Shown here: piece by piece, positions 1 through 10,728 of the stretch
How the letters are laid out: every line of letters starts with the position of its first letter
Position numbering within the stretch: the first letter of the stretch is position 1
Assembly (NCBI RefSeq): GCF_020921035.1
Contig: NC_063154.1
Span: forward strand, 2,232,001-2,296,000
Reading direction: 5' to 3'
DNA length: 64,000 nucleotides
From: Rhodamnia argentea
Taxonomy: Eukaryota > Streptophyta > Magnoliopsida > Myrtales > Myrtaceae
Notes under the pieces: generated by a model
What the model was told of the DNA's origin: nothing
Seen by the model: the letters and a program-made list of their open reading frames with translations, nothing else
Databases searched by the model: none
Translations under genes and position numbers: made by a program

Positions 1-109
1 AGATCCAAAATGTTAACATGACAATATTACAAGTAGAGATATTGCAGCAAAAGATCTGAATTGGGTGGATGGATGCTCCAATAATCACGTTCTAGCTCTG
101 GGATTCAGA

Positions 110-230
110 AGGCCCAGAGCCAGATAACTAAACGTGGGCCGCAACAAGGCCCAAATAGGGAGCATACAAGCCCAGGAAGCACTCGGCTAGGGTTTCCTAT
201 AAATGTGAATCATGTCGCAGGCGGCACTCT
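110..230 (+). promoter_or_regulatory. RPL41 promoter (site II, telobox, TATA)
   Basis: The stretch just upstream of the RPL41 start holds site II-type motifs: AGGCCCA at 110-116, TGGGCC at 135-140 and AGGCCCA at 147-153. A telobox, AGGGTTTC, lies at 189-196 and runs straight into a TATA-like CTATAAAT at 197-204. Site II plus telobox is the known signature of plant ribosomal-protein and growth-linked promoters, so the context independently supports the RPL41 call. The transcription start is inferred to lie about 25-35 bases after the TATA box. Confidence 0.75.
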
Positions 231-335
231 CATATCGATCTGGGGTACTTGAACAGTAGCAGCCAAGGGCGGGGAGAGAAAGAGAGCTAGGGTTCTTGAC
301 GGCCTAGGAGCGAAGGAGCACATCAACTTTTTACC

Positions 336-541
336 ATGAGAGCGAAGGTAAGATGGGATGCGATTTAGAACTTGCAGAGTTTCGATTTTCTTTACTGGTT
401 CTGCGATTAGAAAGGTGGGATTTTGGTGATTGATTTGTTCTTTCGCAATTTTCGTTTTGTTGGGTGGTACGACAGTGGAAGAAGAAACGCATGAGGAGGT
501 TGAAGAGGAAGCGCCGAAAGATGAGGCAGAGATCCAAGTAA
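336..541 (+). CDS. RPL41: Ribosomal protein eL41 (25 aa, two exons)
   Basis: Encodes the smallest protein of the cytosolic 60S ribosomal subunit. Exon 1 is 336-347 (ATG plus three codons, MRAK). The intron 348-475 begins GTAAG and ends ACAG. Exon 2 is 476-541 and ends in TAA. The product is 25 residues, almost all Arg and Lys, opening MRAKWKKKRMRR and closing RQRSK, which is the invariant eL41 sequence known across eukaryotes. Length and composition match the family exactly. The gene is too short for normal ORF finding, and the longer open frames over the same bases on either strand are shadows. The upstream promoter motifs are those of ribosomal-protein genes. It converges on RFT1, whose stop codon lies about 2.8 kb downstream on the other strand. 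Confidence 0.96.
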
Positions 542-3356
542 AACCCTCAGTCGGCGATGATAGAGACATCGGAGTTTCTGGTTTTGTTGTGGGCTTTTGT
601 TTTTTCTTTTGGGTTAAAGTTGAGAACTTTAAGAATTAGTGTTGGATGTTGAATCTAAATATTTGGTATTATTCTCCGAATCAAATGCCTGCTTTGAATC
701 TCACTATTCACCTTGCCCCTTTGCTTTGATTGTCCTTCTTGATGCGTTATATGTTGTGGTTGTTCATGAGCGTGCAATTGCAAGTATCTGAGTGCTGGAG
801 ACTTGGTTATTCTTAAGTAGAAATGGGAAGGTTCTAAATATGGTGTCTGCACAGGGCAATCCAATTGGGGATTGGTCATAGGATTGTGCCTTGCAAATTA
901 TTGTTCTTCTGTTAATTATGATAGCGAGTTGAAAACACAACATCGACGCTTGGGCAGCATTAGTAATGGGAGGACAACTTCGTCGAATTTCATAGGATTG
1001 AACTTACTTTGAGATGATTAGCTTGCTGAGGCACCCACATTATCTTCACTTTGTGATGATACTCGCCATGTACTATGCATCGAGCACAATGGCAACGGTT
1101 TCTGAATGCCAGAGAAGCTGACTAAATCTCTCATATTTGTGTTGCTTTTGTTGTGACATTGCTAGATCAAAGCATTGATTGACCTGAGCTAAGGCAAATG
1201 TAGGAAGTGATGAAAAGTTTGTCTTGCGTCTACCTTCTTCTGAATTGTTCCATGTTGCGTCAAAGGCTTAATCGCCATTAGTGTGTATTGCTGCTGTTTT
1301 AGGATTTTGAGCAGTCAGCCAACTAAATCTCCCATATTTGTGTTGCTTTTACTGTGACATTGCTAGATCAAAGCATTGTTCGACCTGAGCTAAGGCAAAT
1401 GTCAGAAGTGATTAAACGCTTGTCTTGCTAGTCTCATTTTTGTGTTGCTTTTGTTGTGACATTGCTAGATCAAAGCATTGATTGACCTGAGCTTAGGCAA
1501 ATGTAGGAAGTGATGAAACGTTTGTCTTGCTTCTACCTTCTGAATGGTCCTATGTTGTGTCAAAGGCTTAATTGCCATTAGTGTGTATTGTTGCTGTTTT
1601 AGGATTTTCGGCAGTCCTCAGCCAAGAATCATTGTGGGCCACTATTAGTCTGACATAGGAGGTCGTGCACCAAATAATGGTCATTTGTCTGTATTTGCCA
1701 TAGCCGGCGGAAGTTCTTGCATCGCCTCTGTATATTTCACATGTGTTGACTTATGATATGGCGTCCCTAGGGTAAAAACTCACTTCCATTAACTTGATTG
1801 CAATGAGCACTTGGTCGTACAAACCAAGTAAGAACAACGAGCTAGCAGGAGCGGCATTTGAATTTGAAGGAATGTTCCATGTCATCTGAGATGACAACTA
1901 GGTACTGAAAAAGAAGCGACTCTGTCAAGAGTATGTTTTTGCCATTATGGTCAAAGGCAAAAAGCTACTTTGAGTTTCCTCTCGTGCTTTAGTATTCTCA
2001 GCAAAACCCTTGAACTCGATATGCCAAAAACACGGTTTCTGTCGCCGAGGCGGCCACCCGTATTTAATATTCATGTTGGCTCTCCGTATCTTCTCATATA
2101 ATCGTGAAACATATTGACGTAATTACACACTCGTACACGATTCTATACCATGACATCAGATCCAAACAAGTATTTGGTGGGGCGAACCTAGTGAATTATT
2201 CAATGTTTTTCCATGAGGTAGTGCATGTAATTACCAATCGACTTAATGAGTTTAATTCGCACATGCATTTAAAAACCAGCTAAAAGCGAGTGAGATTGCG
2301 GGTGGGGGGAGCTTGTGCCTCCCTGCATTTTGAAGCAACAAAGACCTCCGTGAAAATCTCTGTTCAAGAATCTCACTTCAAAACGCAAATTAAAAATGTC
2401 AAAAATTCTGGTTTTAGAAAGAATGTCTGATCTACATCTAAATAATAATCATCAAACCATTTTCCTGCTAATCACTTTGAAGCTCTCATAGCTCATGACT
2501 ACCAACTGAACCTATTGCTCGTCTCTTACAGTGAGACTGAAGTGCAATTGAGCACGGCACAGGTGTCTTGTAAAACATCACTTCTTTCCTCGTGCCCCTC
2601 ATCATTGTCAATCTAATTTCCTTTTCATCATCAAACTTTTGCCTACTGGCCACCTGCCAGAAGAGATGCAGATTTCAATATCGCAATGAGAATGAGAAGA
2701 ATCGTGTGAAACCAATTACAGAGCTGAAGCCACGGGGATAATGCTTATTTTTTTACACCATTCTTTAAGTAATCCCTTCAAATAATAGACTTCAAAGTTA
2801 GATTTCAATGTTCTTGAAAGAAGGGGGTTGACTATATCATCTCTACTAGGGAGTTTATTTTTGCCTCAAAACGTCTTAGCAATAGCAAATGTAATGAGGC
2901 ATCCTCCCAAGTTCCATCTCAGCCAACAATAATTTTGAAAAGCTGATAGATGGCTCTGACGTCTGACCCAAGGGAGGCAATCATCTCATGTCAGTAATTC
3001 GTGCCATTTTCAGGTTATTGCTTGCTAGATTATTCGTTAATCTAAGAATATGATGAACACTTGCTTTTTCTATCTAAACTGTGCTGGTGTCCAGTATATT
3101 GTGCTCATCTCTTGCCAAAATTTATATTTTCGCCAGTAACTGTTATATTTTTAGTTTTTGCATTTTAGGGTGTTGGGTTGCCAAGAATATTGAACATTGC
3201 AAGTATTACTCTATTTATTTGGCATGTCCTTTCTTGCAACACAATCATTCTTTTGTTTTTACATTCGCTGAATTAAGCAATTAAAACAACCATAAACTTG
3301 TTTCCCTTAGAAAACATGAGCGCACCTGGCTGAGGATTTGGATGATTTCTGGTATA
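542..3356. other. Spacer between RPL41 and RFT1
   Basis: This spacer contains the 3' UTR of RPL41, a three-copy direct repeat (listed separately) and, at its right end, the 3' UTR of RFT1. No other gene is supported. The open frames at 655-879 and 3081-3284 show no recognisable domain and lie in AT-rich DNA. Confidence 0.6.
1122..1620. repeat. Three-copy tandem direct repeat, middle copy short
   Basis: Three diverged copies follow each other at about 1122-1319, 1320-1427 and 1428-1620. All share the core GTGACATTGCTAGATCAAAG followed by a block around GACCTGAGC. Copies 1 and 3 also share a tail containing TCAAAGGCTTAAT and ending TTTTAGGATTTT. Copy 2 lacks this tail of about 90 bases. The copies contain no open reading frame. 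Confidence 0.85.
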
Positions 3357-6300
3357 TCAATCGTCATGGTCACGAAAGCGGATAACTCTGCTCACAAAAG
3401 CCTTCTCACGGGCATAACTGATGGAGCACAAAATCATTATGAGCTTAGAATAAATTCATTAACACACTCATGGTACATAGTCGACGAAAGGAAATAAGAG
3501 AAAAGGGTGTCACTTACATGACAAAGGCTGATGTGCAGAAGCAAGTCAACCCAACAAAAAAATGAACTAAAAATGAGGGCCAAAAGTTCTCCTTGTCCAA
3601 GAAAATTTTCTCCGAGGTAAGTGTAGCTAAACCAGAAAGCAGCAGAACTGTTGTCCCTGAAGGGAAGCACCCATGAAATGAAAAGGATGACGAATCCTGT
3701 GCAAACCGCCAAATCCAAATTAAAATTAGGAGAGGACTTGCCAAGAAAGACAAGCAAAAGATCCAAATTCGATGTCATACCTGGAAATACTTTTTTATGA
3801 ATGTTGCAGAGTAGATTATTCTCAAAAGCATGTCTTAACCCAATCAAGGAAGTCAAAATCCGAGAACCTCATCTACATAATCTCTAAGAATCTCAACTCC
3901 TCATCGTAAGACATAACAATGTTACCAAGTACCAGCACTCTTTAATAAACGACAACAAAAATGGATTAGAACATAGAGGAGGGAAGGGCTAAAAAGCAAA
4001 GATAGGGGAAAAATAGGCTGATGCTTCGACTTTAGAGTTGTCACATTTTGTCTAGAATTTGCTTCTTTATCCAAGCAATCTGGCTAAATTATGGAAGACT
4101 GACAACAAAGTACACCAGTTGAGAGGGGGAAAAAGGATACTCAAAGAATTTGCCATAAGTAAGCCAGCTGCGCCCGTTGATTTTATTAACATGATATTTA
4201 GCACCACATATATGGACGAGAACACAAGCAACATATCATTTGAGCGTTTGAGCTGTTTTTCATCCGCAACTGCATGCAGAAATGCCTCCGAAGTTCCTGA
4301 TGCACAATCAAATGACACATGATGAGAGCATCTCCATGATGGCTGAATCAGACAGCACACTTTTCTATGAACTTCAGTTTGCCACAGGACCAAATGATGC
4401 ATTTCAATCGCTAGTTGAAAATCACACTGCACCATAACACGATCTTATATAATCTACAAATATATAATTGGATATCTTCTGCTCCAATATAAGCTGACAA
4501 AATATTTCAGGATAATGACGCATACTAATCTATACTGCAACTCGCGCGATACCAAATATAGAATGATTAAGTGGCCGGAAAGTCAATTAATTGGTACTCT
4601 AATTTTGTGGTAACAAGACCCATTCAACTAACCTAGCAGTAAAATACCTAAAGGGAGAGGAGAGAGGAGGATGAGCACAAAGGAATTATCCTAAATGCCA
4701 TCTCATATTGTTTTCACTTGCTCTTCACAATGATTATATATGCAATAGCAACAAATCTTAGATCCATATTTAAACAAAAACCATCACTAACCATTCATAG
4801 CCAAGAAAAAGATGTAGATGCAGTAGTAGCGAAGGACTGTTGGTGCTTCTCCATCACTCCATTTTTTACCATATAACAACCTTATCAGGGAGTAAGAGTA
4901 ACTTGGGCCAAAAGCAACAAATATAAGACCTACAAGGCATATAACCAGAGAGGATATGAATGAGAGAGAGAGAAAGAGAGAGCAAATTCAAACAGGATAT
5001 TGCCACAGGATTTAACAGCTGAAACCGGTTACAGTATTCCATTAACGCTGTGTATACTGAGGAACATGATAAGCATATTGTAAAACCTGTATCCTCATTA
5101 ATATCTTGTTCAGACACTCTTAAAGTCCCAAAAATGTATCATAGTACAGCAAATCACGTTGTTTAAGTTTCATGTCAATGAGCTTTTGTTGGTAACAGAA
5201 AAAATAGGAAGGCACAAGACAACTAGGTTGTAATATACACTGGAATTCATGTAAAAGATACGCCAAAAGAGTCTACCTGACTCATCAAGGTGCATAAAGC
5301 AATAGAATTGGTGACTGTCTAATAGAAAAGCGTCATTGCTTTAATTACGGTCTATTACTTAATAAAAATTGAAGATAGCAACAAATCTAAGAGGTGTATA
5401 ACTGTAGTTAGACATTGTTGTGCCTCTATTTGATGGGCCAAAAAAGTAGGACAAGTAAAAGATTCAACCACTTAGAATAAAGACAGGCATCATGCAATTA
5501 CCATTTCAGTGTCTGCTTCATCGCGCATAGATCAGATAATAAATCAATAAGAAATTTTGATCACATGTGAGAATATACAGATAAATGGAATGAAGTAACT
5601 TTTAATCAGCTTCACTCTTTAATAAGCACGATCTGGAGATGAAAGCAAATGCTAAGCATAAAAGGAAATAGAAATCATAGCTGCGAAGACATTGATAACC
5701 AATTATCATTCGGAATGCCAAGTGATTGTATGTTTCTGGCGTTCCTCAGCCATGCACAACAATTGCATTATATAGCAGCCTATATTGAGAGTCTTAAGTA
5801 AATCTGGAACAGAGGTTGAGAATAAGAAATTCCCAAATGGAACAAATTAAACTAAGTGAAACATACCTATCAACATGACAAGTTTAAGGGCCTCTGTAAG
5901 ATTTCTCCCTATCTTCCGACTCCTGTCCGCACTTTGTCCTATAGGGACATAAAACAATAAAATAAAAATAAGTCCATGAAAATAACGTAGATGATGCACA
6001 TAATCACGACAGTCAAGAAATAGCGTATGACTTGAATGCAAGTTGTGCCAATTACCCCGAGAATAAACAGATTTGAAAACTTTTGAACCATATCAGTAAT
6101 CATCCCTCATAATACAGAAAAGATTAAAAAAAAAAAGAACGTAGTTGTACCACGATACTATGCATGACTTGCTTGGGAGAGCCTTCCACAAAGCCTAAAG
6201 TAATCTAAATATGCACGCACGTGCAGACAGTACTATAGTATTCATGCCTTCCAGGAAGCTGCCTTCAGACAAAAAATTTTAAAATGTCTCTATGCGTTTA

Positions 6301-9300
6301 CCAAACACATGCAAGATCACAGATGCCAAATCACCACTTCCATGGATTTCCAATAAACAGCCCTAAGAAGTTCCTATTACCTTGTATCCACCCAATTGTT
6401 AACTATATTTTTTAAGGCTTGCCTCCATGGTTGGTCATGCCAGATCCCTATACATATACCACATATTACAGTGGAAATGTGGGAAAAGATCCGTATCGCA
6501 TTTAAAGGGAAAGCCTTAGTCATGGTTGTTAGGTGGTTGGTCATGTTGGAATGTAACCGAAGCAAAGATCTCCCCATAATAGCAACATCAATATTCTTTA
6601 CGCTCCTCAATATGAAGTGTTAATCAGCACAAGGTGAAATTGCAACAGACACAACGAGTATCGATTGACAGGACAGATAGCCAGATAGTAGTCATGCACT
6701 TTTGCTGCATGGCATGACAAATTCTATTCACCCAAAGGGAGCGTTTCTTCATGTTCTCACCAAAATATGAAACCCCATGGAATTTAAAAGATCTTGTCAG
6801 TCACATAAGATAGATATCTTCACATCTGAAGAAAAAGGACAAATAAAGTGAACAGAGAAATAAACCTGATGCGGACCTTGCAAATGCTGTATACGAACTT
6901 TCTTCAAAGGGAAGGAACACCAGCCTCACCACAAGGCTCCCTGGTAGCCATTCAAATCAACAACTTAAGTATTCTCAAACATAAAGCACAGGGAAAAGCA
7001 AGTTCAAAGACCAATTCATGAGATTACAATATGACCATTTCCATAACATTCTAGTGCGTAGAAAGGTTACCGACTATACACAAGAACATTGTACCAAAAG
7101 CCTTACCTAGTTTGTCTACAAGTCCATATACAGCTTGATTATATGGTGTATCAAACCATACAAGAACCATCTTTTCTCCTTCTTGAAGGATCAACTTTCG
7201 GAAGGACTGAAAAGTGAATATCATGGACATATTGGCAAGCTCACCATCAAAGTGTGCCATACCGCTCACTCTGCATAAGCATAACTGCTAGCTAAATCAT
7301 CCTCGTGACAGAAGAGGAGCAAAGCAGAATCTATGAAGGCAAACCAAAATGTATCCGATATGAAAGTGCCATGGAAAGAAATAAATTGATACCTGAAAGG
7401 GAAAAGATCAGAACTCTTGAATGAACTTGAGAAAAGGTAAAAACCCCAGTAACCAAAGAAGAAGCAAGCTCCATATGCAACTTGTGACAATGCAAATACA
7501 ATCCCCTTTTCCTGCAGAATCATTTAAAACAGCTCCTTTGAGTAAAGGACAAGCAACAGTTATTGTGATATAATGAGAATCCACTGTTATGATCATGTTC
7601 TGAAATCTACATTACCATTTGCTAAAACTAAGGGAGAAAAGACACAACTTAAATTTGGATCAACCTCCCTATTTGATTCATCTATTGCAGAGTTGATCAA
7701 ATCAGAACGTAATCCATAAATAACTGCTCATTAAACTTATCGATCATATGGAGTATTTCCACAGCAAAGCATCTTGAAACTTAAAGGTTTCGACCAACTA
7801 TCCACATTGAAGCTGTAGGATAGGCAGAAGACGAATTCACAAACTGAAGTATACTAAATAGCATAACACACAGAACCACCCAGCCCAACAGCAGAGGTTG
7901 ATATATTCTATTCCTTGTATAAGAGCTTTCATAACTAGTAGCCAGAAACTTTACCATGTTAGTTTGCCTAACAATGAGTATATACATTGTTAAGCAACGT
8001 AAAAATGTTGCTGCTGTCTCCACCAATAACCGTAATTTGAGCAGAAGCAGGTTCTGGGAGAGGATATAAAAAGGCTCAGCCAAAAGTTCCAAGATACATG
8101 CAAAGCCTGCGTAGCAATGATACTGTCATGGCAGGAATTGTTTAATGCATTAGATTACCAGAAAAGTAAAAAGAGAAAACGAAAACTAGAGATTAGAACA
8201 AATACTTCCGAAAAAGCATCTCGCTGATGTGATCTGATTGGAAGAAATCATGTGGAACCAAAAGTCTCGAAGCCTTTTGCTAAGAGAGAGGGATTGCAAT
8301 ACAAGATACTTTCCACAGAATGGCTAGGGTTCACGAGCGATGCAATTTGCTGAATAGAAAGGAAATTAATAGGAACACTTTTGAAGAGATTAATCTGATA
8401 AATAGACTTGTGACGCTAGTCCTCAACCCAAGGACTTGTCTTTTGAGTGCATTAGTGAAGACATGGCATCGACTCTTGAACTAGCTTTTGAAGAAGAAGA
8501 GATAAAGAATGCCATCATGAGTTGTAATGGGGATAAAGCACTGGGTTCAGATGGGTTTACTTTGACTTTCTTAAAGGAGAATCGGGAAGTAGTGAAAGAT
8601 GGTTTGTTCAAAGTTTTCCATTATTTTCAATCAAAAAATATTTTGTCGAATTATTAATCTACTTTATCAACTTAATCCCTATGAAAAGTGGAAAACAACC
8701 GACCTGGTTAACTACTTAACCAAGTGTTATTGCATCTAATGCCATAATATTTGAACTCACCAAGCCGAAAGAGCAGAACAACCAAAGGACGCATTATGCA
8801 AATATAATAACTGACATGCCTTTCCCAGGTAGAGGCATGTTATGCAGGAGGCTAAAGTTCTATTCAGAGGTGCCACTTAGAACCAATCCCAATGAGTTCA
8901 ATTTGCAAACCACTCACAAACAATCTGCAAACTTATTGCTCAAAATCTGATAAGGATAGCATGTTACCATTTATAAGAATAGCTCGTGCATAGGGGTCAG
9001 AATAACTTAGTTCCTGCCACCAGAAGATAAAAGAACAGGCCGCAGCGGTAATGGCTAGTCCAAGTGGTATAGTCATCCAAGCAACTTTCAATAGCTTTAT
9101 AATATTTTCTCCTGCTGAAGCTCCATTGCTATTTTATAACAAGACAATATATGGTAAGTATTTATCTATAACTTTAAAAAACTATCAGTCAGAAACAGAA
9201 CCACAAAGCACAAACTCCTCAAAGTATGTGGATAAACAGCAAGGTCTGCATTTTTTGACTTGTAACTTACATAAATTCCAGAAATTATTTCATGTGTACT

Positions 9301-10728
9301 CCTACCACATACCTACAGCTGACTTATTTTTCTTTGGATATATAGAGGATTAGATAAGGGTAACAATGGTCCAGGAGAAAGCTATAGAGGTTTTGATCGA
9401 GCACGAACTTAAGAAACACAGGTAGCAAAGACAAACTAAACAGCAGCTTCCAAAAGTCCAACAAGAGATGGGCCTATGTAAAACTAGCTCCAGTCACTAG
9501 GCCAGCAAACCAGAGAAAACTTGATTGACAATTGTAAATGGACATTAAATATGCGAATCCAACATGGGAATTTTTCGAAGGATACAGCAGTAGATAGGAC
9601 TAGGCGGCATTCATTATTTTTAAATAGATCCAAAACACCTAACCAGAACAAGTTTGCTTATTTACTGATGCTGTCCGCCCTACAATAAACAAACATAGAC
9701 ATAACTTAACAAGTAATTGTTAAACTTGAACACAAATCCAATAGGAATAACTCCTTCAAGCGTGTTTGCCAAGTAGTATACATGCAACGTCAGAATGATA
9801 GAAAGTCCAACATCACAACTGTCACCAATATGCATACATGAAAGAGCAAAGAGAAGCACCATTGAATGTCAGCTCGCATGCATGCCCGACGAAATCCCTC
9901 CCGACTGAGGAACAACACACAGGTGACGAAAAGATGAAATTTTACTGCATAGAGCTGCATTAATAATGACACAGAAATTTCAGTCTAATCTACAGGGACA
10001 CAGAGCAGAAGATCATAACATGACATGGTATAACATAGTCGAAAGATCTCATCTCTGTAATATTGGAATACATCATAGACAGTACAGGATGTGAGATTAG
10101 AGAGACCCAGAACCAAGGCATAAGGATTAACTGATAAAATTCCACCGAGCACTTAAAAGCAGCATCCGACCTTCATACTTCATAACAGGGTCTCTCACTT
10201 AAATGCAAACTCAGACATTTTAGAAGAATGAAGAATATTTAGGCTGCAAGAAACACCCGCGAACACTAATTTCCCATTCCATGGTGCCAGAAGCCAAACT
10301 AAAAGTGTGCATATACTAAACGATTGCAAGTCTAAATTTTTACCAAGCTAATAAACAACACCTGAGAATGCAGCATCAATCAACATTTCAACACTTACAG
10401 AAGGAAAAAGAAGGCCAGAACCACGAAAAATAAAATAGTAAATCGAGTACCGCATAATCGTCTTCAGTGAGATGCCGCACTATCCACGTATTGAACAGAA
10501 AAGGGATTCCCCTGGCCAAAAATTGCGTAGCTGATGTCCACCATTTTTTTGGAAAACCAAGAGAAAGAAACCAACTTTCTCAGCAAAAGGAAACACACCA
10601 AATTCGATCAAACAACACATCAAAGCTACCAAATTGAGAAGGGAATAGAAGAGATAACATCAAAGGATCTAGCACTAACCCAATAAGTACTTGAAAGTAT
10701 GAGAGAGAGTACTCCGATCATCAGCCAT
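3357..10728 (-). CDS. RFT1: RFT1, Man5GlcNAc2-PP-dolichol translocation protein
   Basis: Multi-pass ER membrane protein needed for Man5GlcNAc2-PP-dolichol to become available on the lumenal side during N-glycan precursor assembly; whether RFT1 is itself the flippase is debated. Fourteen exons were read, in coding order: 10680-10728, 10451-10530, 9860-9954, 8968-9128, 7955-8106, 7393-7511, 7107-7270, 6866-6940, 5867-5938, 4792-4929, 4141-4296, 3781-3833, 3518-3696, 3357-3417. All introns are GT-AG, and the summed 1554 nt give 517 aa plus a TGA. Family marks are LSREGFRRA (about residues 59-67), [14 protein letters not shown] (about 239-252), [11 protein letters not shown], and [10 protein letters not shown] in exon 11. 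Hydrophobic stretches recur throughout, as expected of this MOP/MurJ-like family. The start ATG gives [15 protein letters not shown], which fits the plant N-terminus. Introns hold a LINE fragment and make up most of the 7.4 kb. ALG11, the preceding pathway step, is the next gene upstream on the same strand. Confidence 0.95.
8241..8657 (+). pseudogene. LINE (non-LTR retrotransposon) fragment in RFT1 intron 4
   Basis: Reading the plus strand, antisense to RFT1, three frames in succession resemble plant LINE ORF2 between the endonuclease and the reverse transcriptase. 8241-8305 resembles the pre-RT segment, with a [12 protein letters not shown]-like stretch. 8307-8400 continues after a one-base shift with [11 protein letters not shown]. 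8436-8657 contains [17 protein letters not shown], the start of the RT fingers/palm (family consensus DKAPGPDGF). At least two frameshifts and in-frame stops make it dead. The rest of the RT is missing. It sits between RFT1 exons 5 and 4. Confidence 0.82.

Noticed and set aside
1206-1250. C/D-box snoRNA in the RPL41-downstream repeat (GTGATGA then CTGA)
   Set aside because: The boxes are only about 35 bases apart, there is no terminal stem, and the copies do not keep a conserved guide segment between them.
3081-3284. 67-residue open frame on the plus strand
   Set aside because: AT-rich, no domain, and it overlaps the probable RFT1 3' UTR on the other strand.
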